A stretch of DNA of 64,000 bases, taken from Bradysia coprophila. Taxonomy: Eukaryota > Arthropoda > Insecta > Diptera > Sciaridae. The notes below the pieces were generated by a model. The model searched no databases. It worked only from the letters and a program-made list of their open reading frames with translations, and had not been told where the DNA came from. The stretch is from contig NW_023503584.1 of assembly GCF_014529535.1 (NCBI RefSeq), forward strand, positions 1,216,190 through 1,280,189, read 5' to 3'. The translations under genes and the position numbers were made by a program. Below, one piece after another: positions 28,838 to 41,335 of this stretch; the first letter of the stretch is position 1; every line of letters begins with the position of its first letter.

Positions 28838-31800
28838 TTATTTATCCTCAGTAGAGAATAGGTAAATGTAACGTAAAATTAAAATTATAAAAATTATAAC
28901 AAAAAAGATGTAATTAAAGCAACAATAACGTCCAACATAATCTTGCATACGTAAATCATTTAATTGCTTGTCTTCATATCCAGCAATTTGTTTTGCAATG
29001 AAATCATTTGATTCGCTAACATCAACTACTTCATACCGTTCAGTGGTTGATCTTGTTGACGTAAGTCTCACCACTTGCAATTCGAATGAGTAATTAGTTA
29101 CGCTAAGAAATCTAATTAACATTTCAGCAAAGACATTAATATCCTTACGCTCTTGATACCTTTCGTTCGTTAATACGAAAATTCGAATCTGTCTTTTTGC
29201 ATCCAATGTTTGTAGAAGTGACTGGCGTAATTGCTCAAAAGTAGTTTTATACCTAACGAATGTTACCAATTGAACCAGATCCGAGCTTTCATAGAAAAGA
29301 CGTGACAGCATCAATGGTACGATTTGTTTTGTGAGGCGACGATTTCCCCTGGCGCCACATAAGTGCTCATCGAGAATGAAAACAGTTTGAGAAGAACCCA
29401 GTTCATCGTCCGGGTCATTGAGACTTGTTATGTCCTACTCAATACAAAAATCATTAATTGCGATCATATCTGATTTGTCATACATTTGGGAAAACTTACC
29501 AACTCTTTGTCGAGGCGATCCTCCTCCGCTCGTTTATCACGTTCTGTTTCTTCCTCAGCTGCCGTTTCTTCTTCCAGTTTCTTCATTCGAGCTTCTTCTG
29601 CCAGTTTCTTGATTCGAGCTTCTTCTTCCTCAGCTGCCTTTTGTACTTCCAGTTTGATTCGAGTTTCTTCTTCCTCAGCTGCCTTTTCTTCTTCCAGTTT
29701 GATTCGACCTTCTTGTTCCTCAGCTGTCTTTTCTTCTTCCAGTTTCTTGATTTGAGCTTCTTCTTCCAGTTTCTTTATTCGAGCTTCTTCTTTCAGTTTC
29801 TTGATTCGAGCTTCTTCTTCCTCAGCTGCCTTTTCTTCTTCCAGTTTGATTCTAGCTTCTTCTTCCTCAGCTGTCTCTTCTTCTAGTTTCTTGATTCTAG
29901 CTTCTTCTTCCTCAGCTGTCTCTTCTTCTAGTTTCTTGATTCGAGCTTCTTCTTCCTCAGCTGCCTTTTCTTCCTCCAATTTGATTCGAGCTTCTTCTTC
30001 CTCAGCTGCCTTTTCTTCTTCCAGTTTGATTCGAGCTTCTTCTTCCTCAGCTGCCTTTTCTTCTTCCAGTTTTATTCTAGCTTCTTCTTCCTCAGCTGCC
30101 TTCTCTTCTTCTAGTTTCTTGATTCGAGCTTCTTCTTCCTCAGCTGCCTTTTCTTCCTCCAATTTGATTCGAGCTTCTTCTTCCTCAGCTGCCTTCTCTT
30201 CTTCTAGTTTCTTGATTCGAACTTCTTCTTCCTCAGCTGCCTTTTCTTCCTCCAATTTGATTCGAGCTTCTTCTTCCTCAGCTGCCTTTTCTTCTTCCAG
30301 TTTCTTGATTCGAGCTTCTTCTTCCTTAGCTGCCTTTTGTTCTTCCAGTTTTATTCTAGCTTCTTCTTCCTCAGCTGCCTTTTCTTCTTCCAATTTGATT
30401 CGAGCTTCTTCTTCCTCAGCTGCCTTTTCTTCTTCCAGTTTAATTCGAGCTGCCTCAGCTGCCTTTTCTTCTTCCAGTTTGATTCGAGCTGCCTCAGCTG
30501 CCTTGTCTTCTTCCAGTTTAATTCGAGCTGCCTCAGCTGCCTCTTCTTCTTCCAGTTTGATTCGAGCTGCCTCAGCTGCCTTTTCTTCTTCCAGTTTGAT
30601 TCGAGCTGCCTCAGCTGCCTTTTCTTCTTCCAGTTTGATTCGAGCTGCCTCAGCTGCCTTTTCTTCTTCCAGTTTGATTCGAGCTGCCTCAGCTGCCTTT
30701 TCTTCTTCCAGTTTGATTCGAGCTGCCTCAGCTGCCTTTTCTTCTTGCAGTTTGATTCGAGCTGCTTCAGCTTCTATTCTTTTTTTTTCTTCTTCTTCTT
30801 GTTGTTGCTTAATTCGAGCTGCTTCAGCTTCAGCTTCCCTTCTTATTTTTTCTTCTTCTTCTTGCTGTTGCTTGATTCGAGCTGCTTCAGCTTCAGCTTC
30901 ACTTCTTCTTTTTTCTTCTTCTTCTTGCTGTTGCTTGATTCGAGCTGCTTCAGCTTCAGCTTCCCTTCTTCTTTTTTCTTCTTCTTCTTGCTGTTGCTTG
31001 ATCCGAGCTGCTTCAGTTTCAGCTTCTCTTCTTCTTTTTTCTTCTTCTTCTTGCTGTTGCTTGATTCGAGCTGCTTCAGCTTCAGCTTCCCTTCTTCTTT
31101 TTTCTTCTTCTTCTTGCTGTTGCTTGATTCTAGCTGCTTCAGCTTCAGCTTCTCTTCTTCTTTTTTCTTCTTCTTCTTGTTGTTGCTTGATTCTAGCTGC
31201 TTCAGCTTCCCTTCTTCTTTTTTCTTCTTCTTCTTTCTGTTGCTTGATTCGAGCTGCTTCAGCATCAGCTTCCCTTCTTCTCCTTTCTTCGTCTTCTCGT
31301 TGCTTGATTCGAGCTGCTTCAGCATCAGCTTCCCTTCTTCTTCTTTCTTCTTCTTGTTGCTTGATTCGAGCTGCCTCAGCTGCAATGTTTTCTTCCTCAC
31401 GCCTCTTACGATCATATTCTCTTTGAATATCCATTTTGGCTTTAGTCTCGCGGAGAAACGTAGCCATTTGATTAGAATCATGAAAATTAGTTCTACTATT
31501 GGCAATTCCTTTCAGTAAATTGGATATAATATCAGTGTTCGGAGTTGAGCTGTTGTAAGCTACTGTTCGTTCGTGCCTCTTAAGACACTCCAAAATTTCA
31601 TTCACATTTGTAATTGCTTCTTTCGTATCAACAATTTTCAAGATTATCATGTGATCAGTAATGTATTCCAGTTTCCATTCCATTAATTCGTGAAACGTGC
31701 CAAGAGATAGTTCCCTTCGAACGACTACGTTGACAGTATCGTTACCCAACCTAACACCACTTGGCACATGTTTAAACCAAAAGATATTCCATCCAGGTGA

Positions 31801-32550
31801 AAGTATAACTCGCATGCATGCATGAGTATTCCACGGAAACTTCAAAACTATTGACCTTTGAAAGTTTAGGAACTGGTGATTGTGGAAGCAATCCATTAGA
31901 AACAGTCTTGCAATGTTATCTGCAATGTTTCTGTCCGCTTCATTAGTTCTAGCATCATAAAGCCGTGTCACAACGGTATTGTTTAGTCGCAACATATAGG
32001 ACAATGCCTTTGTGTCCGGTTGACTCGATGATGTAAACAGTCTTACTGCTTGTGAATTGATTGTTAAATCGGATGTGGCCAGAAAGTTCACTAGTTTTTT
32101 CATTTCTCTTATTGCGTCATTTGGGTCGTTTATCTCTCCGTCAGAAATAGTTAAAACTCTCATCGGTATGCTTGGACTTTGCCTTTCATGTAGTTCCAAT
32201 AGCTCTCTAAGTGCTGCAATTGCGGGCCCGAAATTCGTTTTCCCTTTGGACATTATTCCTGTAGCTACCTTTAGTTGACTGCACGTTTTTCGGTAAGTTT
32301 TAGATTCTGCCGCAAATGTAATTAAATTTACGCGATAATTGTGGTCATAACCAAGTATTGACATGACCATTGGAATAATCACTGTAACAAATCGTGAAGT
32401 TTGTTCATTCATAGACCCGGATCGATCCAGTATAACCGTTGTCGATGAGTTATTGATCATCTTTGAAGAATTCACATATATCGATGCCAAATATTCATTA
32501 TCGTTTATTGGATGTAAATGAAGCTCGTTTTCATATTGTTGAACTGCCAT
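28838..32550 (-). CDS. Tail-anchored VWA protein with giant charged helix and second degenerate VWA-like domain
   Basis: Two exons, 32550-29500 and 29434-28838 (65-bp intron, GTAAGT donor), 1215 residues. Residues ~30-240 are a von Willebrand A domain with an intact metal site: DRSGS (Asp42), KGKT and ISDGE. Residues ~377-1012 are a highly charged repetitive helix built of EAARIKQQQEEEEKRRREA-type and then EEARIKLEEEKAAEE-type units, probably a single stable alpha-helix or coiled coil. Exon 2 encodes ~150 residues that again follow VWA order (TVFILDEHLCGARGN, DLVQLVTFVRYKTTF, IRIFVLTNERY, FELQVVRLTS) but without DxSxS. Then comes a C-terminal hydrophobic anchor (FFVIIFIILILRYIYLF) and a short tail. 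There is no signal peptide from this ATG, the first in frame; the frame is open about 40 codons upstream to a possible acceptor near 32670. The stop codon overlaps an AATAAA. Function unknown. Confidence 0.75.
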
Positions 32551-34783
32551 CGTAGTAAATGTTCCTTTGTTCGTTCCGAACGTTGGCTGGTGAACGATTG
32601 AAAAAGTCGCAATTAGATTTATTTCTGAACAGAATTGGCCAGACTGTATCTGCTTTCTACTCACCCAGAACTATTGGAAAAATATTTTATGAATTTCGCT
32701 TATTAAATGGAAAACAAAATTCAGATTTTGTGTATTGAAGTAAAGTTTTAAATATGAAACGATATCCGTGTGCACTGTATGCTTGACGAACAAATTATAA
32801 TGTTACAAAAATCCGTTATCAATACAATAATATTTGGCACAAGAGAGATCAAACTCGAAAAATCTGCTCTCCTGCTTTCAAAGAAAAATAGGTCTGCAAA
32901 ATGATGATAGATGACATTGTCCTAACGAAGAGGTTGTAAAACCTTTGAAAAAAGGGCGCTTCATGTGTCTGTGTGGATTGATTTTTTTTAGCAGATCGGG
33001 ATTGGACTGAACTGCCTGTTCGACATGCAATCTTGTTGTCGAACAGCCCTAACCATTGACTTAAGAAGAAAGAATTAGGGAAAAATACTTTCGAGAGTCA
33101 CTTTCCTTTCAAAAATTGAACATTTCGTAATAGAGTAAGACCTTTTATCTGTCATAAAAGATATAGGAGAATGGACTTTAGAAACTAAGGGTAAAATCTA
33201 TTACAATTTAGTACTTTTCTTCATAAAAAGACTGCTGTCACTGAATTATTTTTTCATGAACAAACTTCACTGCTGTGACATTTAATGGGAATGAATCAAT
33301 GTGAAGTTGTTACACAAAAAAATAGTACAGTGAAATTGAAGTACTATAAAAAAAAATGTGGCGCCTCTACAGGCCAACCGACTAGGCGAATAATCAATAC
33401 TTGTCTGTATTGCTCGGCATTGTTTTAGTTTTGTGTTAGAACTACTCCCACTTTTTCCAGTGTGGTTAAGAGCCACCAGTACTTAGCTAAAAATTGTAGC
33501 CTACATTTGTGTGCCTAGTATTTCATTTTTGATGATATCTTTCTCAGGGCTGGTCAAACTGCTACAACCAAATATATTTTCTGTTGAAAGCTACCACATT
33601 CGTGGTCATTATTGCCGTCGTACATTTTGGAAATAGGATTCTGGTGGAAAAATATCATCAAAAGTAAACTAAATTCCAGAAAGAAGATTGTCACCGTATG
33701 ATAGAGTCTACTACTTCGTCATGGATATCGCCTCTTGAAAATGACGCAATCTCGAATTTTTTTGTACTGATCGTATCGTCTCGAATTGATATTTTCTAAC
33801 CAAGTTAAATCGATACAAGACTGGACCCGGATCTTGTGGTTTTAAATGTGTCTACACTCACAACCTGATTTCAAACAAAAAAACAGTTTTGGTATAATAT
33901 TCACTTTATATTTAAGTTTGGTTCGAACGAGATGCAACTTACTTGGCAGTTGGGTGCGCATTATACAAGTAGTCAAGAAACAAGTCTAGTTCGTGGAACT
34001 ATGTTTTAAAAGAACTTCAAAATGGTACCAGATTCGCCATTTTCAGTAGTCCCTTTGTAGAATGAGTAGGCATCTATTATGCTTATGCGTACATTTACTT
34101 ACATCCATAAATGCACCATTTTTGGGCCTTCCAACAGCGACAGCAAAAACTATTTTAATTTACCTATCGAAACTGAACGTTTGCTGGATACCTACAAAAT
34201 GAGCTATCACAACAATAGCTTGACTTTTTCACTATTAAAATTCTTGAAAATTGCACCTCGGTGAAACTTGGTGCTATACAAAACGACGGTAAAACATTTT
34301 TTTAACTTTTTTTTAATTTTTGTATGTTTTAGTAGACCCTCTAGATGTCGTACAGAGTGAAAACTCTGCAAAAGCATCTGTAGATTTTTTTCGGTTCGGA
34401 CCCACAATCCAGCTACCTCGTTTAGTTCGAAATTTTTTTTAAAAGGAGCGATGCAAGCTTACAATGACTTAAAAAATAAAACTTTTTGTTGATTATTATT
34501 GACATTGCGATGGTGAATCGCGGTAGGTCATAATCCGGAATCTCTAAAAATAAAAATTGAAATCGATACACCCTAATCATCAGTAATTGAAGAGTTTAAT
34601 AAAGTATTTTGAACAGATTTGTTTAAAATATTTTACTTCATTAGTTTTAACATATATTTTACTATATAAAACCACATATTCCAGCGTATGCTCAGAAAAC
34701 CAAACTTCGCACGATATCTTTGAAAAAAAAATAATTTAAACCCAAATCAAACTACAACTATCGATTTTGAGTGCATCGTTAGT
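32551..34783. other. Gene-free stretch
   Basis: The left end is the 5' side of the VWA gene. From about 33240 to 33660 the sequence looks like degraded mobile DNA. At about 34600-34690 there is a fragment of the TTAA MITE family (TTTTACTTCATTAG ... TTTTACTATATAAAACC). No credible ORF. Confidence 0.4.
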
Positions 34784-34898
34784 CTTGATTTCGACCTACG
34801 AAAAAAGCACTCCGTTTTTTTTCCGCGTACTATCTAAACAATAGAAAAGATGCGTGGATTAGCAAAACGGAGTGGTTTTTTTGTAAGTGGAAATCAAG
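34784..34898. mobile_element. Small inverted-repeat element
   Basis: The arms GCACTCCGTTTT and AAAACGGAGTGG extend outward through TTGATTTC / GAAATCAA. About 115 bp in total, with no ORF. Confidence 0.6.
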
Positions 34899-35040
34899 CC
34901 TTAATCGAAACTGAAACTTAGCGAAAACTTAAGCTTACATTTAGGCGTTTCGTATTGTTGTTTCGCTGATACCTTTTTACAAAAATTCGATTTGATTGTA
35001 AGGCTACAGTGACCACCACAAATCCCTTAGCTTACAAAAG

Positions 35041-35170
35041 AAATAGATTTATTTGTGATAGTTCGACCAGTTCTCAGAAAACTCCGAGGAAAACTCAATA
35101 GTTTGCCGAAATTTACACAAACTGCTGAGTTTTCTCTGAACTAGTCAAACTACCGCAAAGAAATCTATTT
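35041..35170. mobile_element. Small inverted-repeat element
   Basis: The arms AAATAGATTT..GTGATAGTT..AGTTCTCAGAAAACTC are mirrored by GAGTTTTCTCTGAACTAGT..AACTACC..AAATCTATTT. Confidence 0.65.
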
Positions 35171-38100
35171 GTTTTTTGAACGTTTATACATTTGTGGTGC
35201 ACGTGCTTATGTCGTCCTGCATTTTTCAAAAAGGATTTTTGTAAAAATATATCGGCACAAATACAGTTCTTCGAATGCGCCCTAATATAGGCTTTTCAAT
35301 AAAGCATCCATTCCTCTTAATTAACGGTACAAGAATTTGTAGCTTTTTGGAAAATTCGGCCTGGGTCGGTGGTATAACATCTGACAAAACAAACGACGAC
35401 AATGTTCAACCGGTCCAAACACTTCACCACGTATGCATTTCAACATATTTTATTAATTGCGGTGAAATGAGTAGATGGTACATATACAATGGTGAGTATA
35501 TTTCAGTGACAACCACTCATCTAGAAGCTTTCTTATCAGTACCGTAAGTTCCGTTGTAACTCTCTCGACTTTCGACGTCAAGGTATATTTTTATCTCAGA
35601 AATGTTCGATTGTTGGCTCGAGCCACTGAAATTGTTGTAAATGTAATTGCAGTTGAAAAGGCACCAATATTAACTTCGGTAAGCTAGCTTTATGACGTTA
35701 TTTACACTCATACAGCTAGATAACCAAAGACAACTATAGCACCAGTCGATGTAAATGTTTAAAACGTGGACGCACTCGCACTGATTAGTTTCTCTACGAT
35801 TTTTCCGATCAGGAAGTTCTTTAAACTTGCACTGCACTTTTTCATTTGATTTTAATTCTGTACGAATAATGAAATTGAATAATGTCACAAAATATCCACT
35901 CAGATAATAGTTTATTATCGTGAAATCGGTAATTAAAATTTCTGTAATTTACACACTCTTATCAAATGGAAAATATAGGTGTTCCCTTTGTATAATGCCT
36001 AAATTAAAACTGTGAGTGTTGCGAGAGATAAAGTATTTTTTTTTTGTAAATAATTTTTTTTCGCTGTTTCTCTGATTACGTATGGTTAAATCACATGTAT
36101 TTGCTTTAAGCCAAGTTCAAGTTGATTGTATTGGTATGTTAATTTTGAAGTAGTTAGGAAATATGTGACAGTCTCCGATTTTGTTTCATCATATAAAAAC
36201 GGAAACCATATCACGATTTAATTAATAAATCTGTTACTTGTTGGCGCTTGATACAAAATCTACTACTTCATTTTGTTTAACTCTCACTTTACTGTATAAG
36301 CCAGCAATAAGTAGAGTTCATCTTCATTACCAACGATTAACAGATGATTGCATATTTCGCTCGTATGTTGAGGCCTTCTTCGTGTCTAGATACTATCCCT
36401 ACGAGTCACTCAAAGCGTTGTCATTTTGATGTCAAACCGTAAGTTCTTTCAATAGTTGTAGGTTAGGTCGAATTTTGCATTTTACTTTAAAACGTCTGAC
36501 CCCTGGTTGCATTCAGGACAGTCCAGAGAATCTTTCATGGAAGAAACTTTTTTTTTAAATATGTTTTTCCCATTCCTCAAGAGCAATTTTGATTTTCGGT
36601 GTAGTATAGTTAGGTTGCTCGACAAGCAATGCACGTATCGTTGAATAATTTCTCTGACATGCGCGAGGTGTATAACCATTACTATTGAGGTGACTGGAGT
36701 TAATATACAGCTGAATAATAGCTTAAAATGGCACCAGCATGTTGGAGTTAGAGGTCGAGGGACAGTGTAAGTCAGCAAGTTTTCCCGACCATTTCGTCAA
36801 AAAAAATTCGACAGAGAATAAAGTAATCATTACAGGTAAATACGTGTGTGGTATGTCCTTATAGGTAATCTCAGAGAGAATCTGGGATAGGTAAGGTTTT
36901 TCATATTGCCTTAAAAATAACTCATACGACACTGAGGTAAATTTATCAAAACAAACCTTATTGCTGCCCAACCTGATCCCTTTCAAATGACTTAATTTTG
37001 TACAATATGAACCTGCAAGTGACCGACATCTGCAGAGTCTTTGTAACTGGTTAGACAGTTGTTTTATCTCTGAGGACCGAAATACCTTCAGAATAAGAAA
37101 GCACTAAAGGTGATCTTGTTGCTATGATCGCAAATTTTAATGATGAAAAAAGAACTTCTGCAGGTTGAATGGTACGCTACAACAAATGTTTTCGTTCGTT
37201 TGGCTTTGAGCATCGACTGAATTCTATACTCGATCTGTTTTGTCCGATACAAATCAATCTCTCTGAATATTTCTGTAATCGAGAAACAGAGTGCAAAATA
37301 GTGCGAGTTAAATAACCTGACATGCTAATTAGCTCAAATGCCAAAATTAAATCAATAAATATTTACATACTCATTTAGCTGAAAATCGTGTTTTGTATAA
37401 CACTAAAAAAAAAGCGCGCGCGCACATACACTCAATCGAGAAGAAATGTTTTTTTTTATCGTTCCAAGATACCGATAGATAAAGTCAATCCGTTCTATGA
37501 GGTTAAATTGACTTTATATGGGCAATTTTGATTTAGGAATATTATTTTATCCAATTCTATATGATACGCTATTATATGCATATGATTAAGCGTATTAAAG
37601 TGTTACATTGATGATTCAATGTTTGAACGATTCGAATTACGTAATTTTATTCAAAGAATTTCGCGCATACAACTTAAATATTGAAACGAGGCACACAGTT
37701 CGGCATATATGTATTTTAAAATATTCGTTATTTTAACCGTTTAACGGTCATTGAAATGAATTAAGTTTTACAAATAAAAGAAGAGAAGAAAAAAAAAACT
37801 GTTAAAATGTTAACAGATATTCCAGCATTTAAAAACACATTCGGAATTAATGTGAGCAATCGTACGGGGATAATAATGGAAAACAAATTAAATTCACCGA
37901 TTCAAACTGAGCATTTTATCCACACAAAAAAAATTCTTCTTCAATATCTCTGCATGTCCAGTTATCGAACATTAAATTTGTTATTAAGTTTTAACACCAC
38001 TAATCACCAATTAATTGAAACGTAAAAGCGCTTTACACGTGAGATGACCTCAAATTAAAAAGAAAGAAAAAAACGCAACTTACGTAGTCAAAGGCTTGAT

Positions 38101-38868
38101 GAATATGATAAACATATGGGGTAATGATCTGAAATGCAAAGCATTTAATACAAGAATTTCGAGTTCGAAGTAGACATAGGCGTCGCGAAAAGTTTTTTAT
38201 TTGGGAAATTTGATGATCATTCAATGAAATTCAATTCACGCCGTAAGTGTGCCTAAAATTAGAATTTTAAGTGAACGATTCGATGAAAAAGTGAGCCGAA
38301 AAATACATTTCAAACGCTTCATTGTATGAAAATGGCGTTACGTTAGAGAGACCTCCGCACTTTCCTTTTTGAATTTCGACCGCACTTACGATGTGAATTA
38401 ACAAAATTTTCACAGAATATTTTTCGGACTCAATTTATTGACATATTCTGGTGTAATCGAGGTGGAATGCACCTCGCTTACAAGTAAATTTTGAGATTGT
38501 GAGTAGTTATTTATGACACAGAGTGATAAATGCTTTTTAAGGCACTTGATGCTGTTAGCCGAGTGTGACAATCTCCACATCAAGTGCTTGAAAATGTTTT
38601 TTTCACCGAGTTGCACAAAACGTTTTTCTCGAAAAAGCCGACGAAAATTTTACTTTATGCAACTCGAGATCATAATGTTCGAAAACTGCGAACTATAGAT
38701 CCCTCTGTTGCATAAAACGTGGTATGAATCACGGTACGAAGTACTTGGTTAGGCTCACGATGTCTATGCTTGAGGCCTGAGGTCTCGTGTCATAATTACA
38801 CATCTAGAGCCTAATCAATAATGTCATCAATAACTATTTAATCACTGAGTTGCTCACTAGGCGTCGAA
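35171..38868. other. Gene-free stretch
   Basis: AT-rich, with short unconnected ORFs whose translations I do not recognise. It includes one TTAA-family MITE relative (listed separately), a GCGCGCGC run near 37414 and a short hairpin around 38530-38600 (GGCACTTGATG / CATCAAGTGC). Confidence 0.45.
36225..36360 (-). mobile_element. TTAA MITE family, diverged copy
   Basis: CTGTTACTTG ... ATCTACTACTTCATTTTG ... CTTTACTGTATAAGCC ... GATTAACAGATGA, in the same order as in the copy at 8950-9154. The ends are eroded and the boundaries approximate. Confidence 0.5.
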
Positions 38869-39007
38869 GGGTTGCTCACTCTTTTCTAATTTACCAGTGG
38901 TGAATCAGTGATTCGTAAGTCAGTTACAAATGGTGATAAATCAATCAACCTTGGTAAATCACGGTAAATCTCTGTTTTAATTTTTGGTAAATCAAAGTGA
39001 GCAACCC
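38869..39007. mobile_element. 139-bp MITE
   Basis: Perfect 12-bp terminal inverted repeats GGGTTGCTCACT..AGTGAGCAACCC, with GGTGATAAATCA/GGTAAATCA motifs inside. I could not find a clean target duplication. Confidence 0.65.
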
Positions 39008-40963
39008 CTTGCTGGGCTTAATTTTCAGAATTTTCTATTAACAATCTTAAAAAATGTATCGAAATTTTAAGAATTTTTCCGACAGACAGCGAACGAATCG
39101 GTACCTTTCATTATTCCGTTAAACATAATGAGTGTTGCAAAAAAAAAGTTTTAAAAAAAAACTTGCAATATACATTTTGAACAAAATCGGTCGGTGAACC
39201 TCTATATCATTTCGTTCGTGGGTTATAAGACATGTAATTTTGTGTTAAAATAATTTTTTTTTTCGTAGCTCGATTCCCACCCAATTTATATTTATTTCTT
39301 TCATTCAAATTGTTATAAAAACTTAATGATTTATAATTTGCAGTTTTTATACGGACAATTTTGTCTCCTAATTAATGGCTACACAACATCGTCAATAAAT
39401 TAAAATTGTAGTCTGGTATAGGAACACAAGCAGCGGAATAGTGTAACAATTCGCTAAGACAAAAAAAGAAGTCGGGTCGTTATTAGAATATCAGACCGGA
39501 CGCCAGTGGTCGCAAACGAATATATCTTTTCTTTTCTTTTTGTTCGTATCTCTCAACACTTCATAGGTAGCACGAAAGTTTGAACAGAAAAAAAATATTT
39601 TAATCAATTTTGCGAATATCATAAATTCTCAAATACCAAATTCAAATAGGGTCAAAACTTTCTAAAATGTAATTTATTATTCTTACGGTTGCTGGTATAT
39701 ATATGCATGGTATATGGTATAGTTTGCTGACTAAATCAGCATCAAACTAGAAAATGCTCAATATCAGCCAGCGTCCGTCGGAAATTTAAATTGAAATGTT
39801 TAGTTTACATATTAAATGGAGTATTGTAACGCAGATTGTTTTGCAGACTAAATGCTTGAAACGTTTTGTACCGCTTTAGTTTGCATTAATGCGCTTTTAT
39901 CAGACGGGACATAAAAGAAATAATATTTTAATAAGAGCCGAGACGAAGTTTTTAATTTATTGTTTTTCCATGCCGGGACTCTATTGTTAGTCGTGAATTT
40001 TCTTCCCTTTGTCGATCTGCACATATATAAAACGTTTCTACCACATACGGTGTGCGGTGCGTATTTATAATTTGAAAAGAATTTAAGTGGAAATTCTTCT
40101 TGGTAGTGAATTTCGATAGAAAAAAAAGTCTTGGTTCTTCGAAACCAATTACCAGGCATGGCATATCATTTCTTAAGATACCTGTTTTACGATGAGACTT
40201 CGTATCCGGTCCATTCTACGATAAAATGTTGGAATTCTGAGGATCGTTCAACAGGTTATATTGCTACCAAACCGTAAAAAATATCCTTCAAGACGGAATT
40301 ATTACGAAACGTCGGTAAAATTGAATTGCTAGTTTCCTAGAAATGTTTGGCTTTGCATTGAAGATTAGGAGTCTTAATCTTAATTTTCTCGGAAACTTTA
40401 TGTCGTAATGATTGCGGCATTATTATGGAAATGTCCAGAGATAGCTTGGGGACTTTTATTATTATTTCTTTAGAATATTTTTAGCTAACCAATCCGACCA
40501 AGCAAATCTTAATGCGGACGAGCAATTCAATTCTGCTTATTGAAAAGTGTTGAACTTAAAAAGTGTTGAACTTAAAAAGTGTTTTGAAAACGGCTAGTCA
40601 TTACGTCATTCATAAATATGCTAAACGAACTGACTGGGCCGAACTGGCTACCAAAAGGCGATCCTGTGACATATAAGAAAAGGCGCTAAAAGTAAAGGAA
40701 AGGCGCCAAAAAGCTCCATTGGAAGGCGACAATATAGCAAATTAAAAAAAATTACTCAAGGCGCACTTGTGATTTTCCAAGTCACCGCAAATGGTCAGTC
40801 CGGGCCTGCGAAACGTACTTACGTTCTCTTCAATTGACTAACACAACTTATAAAGTAAAATATTTTGTATGAAGCCATAGGCGAAGCTTTCAACACAATA
40901 AGTACCAGATTTGCTGAGTACATTTTTTACTAATTTTAATTCAACTTCCTATTCAACTGTACA
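39008..40963. other. Gene-free stretch
   Basis: AT-rich DNA with poly-T/poly-A runs. The short ORFs have no recognisable domain. Confidence 0.4.
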
Positions 40964-41335
40964 TTGAAGTGGAAAAACCAAAAAATCATTGAATTGTCGC
41001 AAAGAATTCCGATGTCTAAGGAAAGGGGTCAGCTTTACAAGGAGCCTGATATAGTCAAATTCATCAAAATCAATCGATTAAGCTGGCTCGGTCATGTACA
41101 AAAAATGAACGAGGAACGTGTACCACTGAAACTGCTAAATAAAAATCCCGATGGAAGACGCAGACCAGGAAGACCAAGAGCGAGATGGAAAGATGCAATT
41201 GAGTCTGATCTAAAAGTACTAAGTGTGAGCGACTGGAGAACGTTGGCGCGGAATAGGTCCGATTGGAGATGATTGCTGGAAGAGGCCAAAACCAATAGTA
41301 GGTTGTAGTGCCCGCCTAAGTAAATAAGTAAGGGA
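40964..41335 (+). mobile_element. 5'-truncated non-LTR retrotransposon (LINE) fragment
   Basis: The translation contains RLSWLGHVQKMNEERVP, then GRRRPGRPRARWKDAIE and DWRTLARNRSDWR. This is the characteristic C-terminal tail of reverse-transcriptase polyproteins of insect LINEs. Only about 100 codons remain. The DNA after the stop ends in a short TAAGTAAATAAGTAAG repeat, the kind of tail such elements leave. The fragment is dead. Confidence 0.8.

Noticed and set aside
30843-31505. 220-codon Lys/Glu-rich frame on the minus strand
   Set aside because: It is a shifted frame of the same repeat array. The VWA frame is continuous, spliced and carries domains on both sides.
29801-31518. Long open frames of 541 and 393 codons on the plus strand
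   Set aside because: They lie opposite the repetitive charged-helix region of the VWA gene. Low-complexity repeats whose period is a multiple of three keep the antisense frames open (Ser/Phe/Cys-rich translations).
32551-32664. Extension of the VWA protein upstream of 32550
   Set aside because: The frame has no ATG there. It could only be used through an upstream exon spliced near 32670, which I could not find; left as a possibility, not annotated.
40964-41272. Small host gene of 102 codons
   Set aside because: The translation is the C-terminal tail of a LINE reverse-transcriptase polyprotein; it is a retrotransposon remnant.
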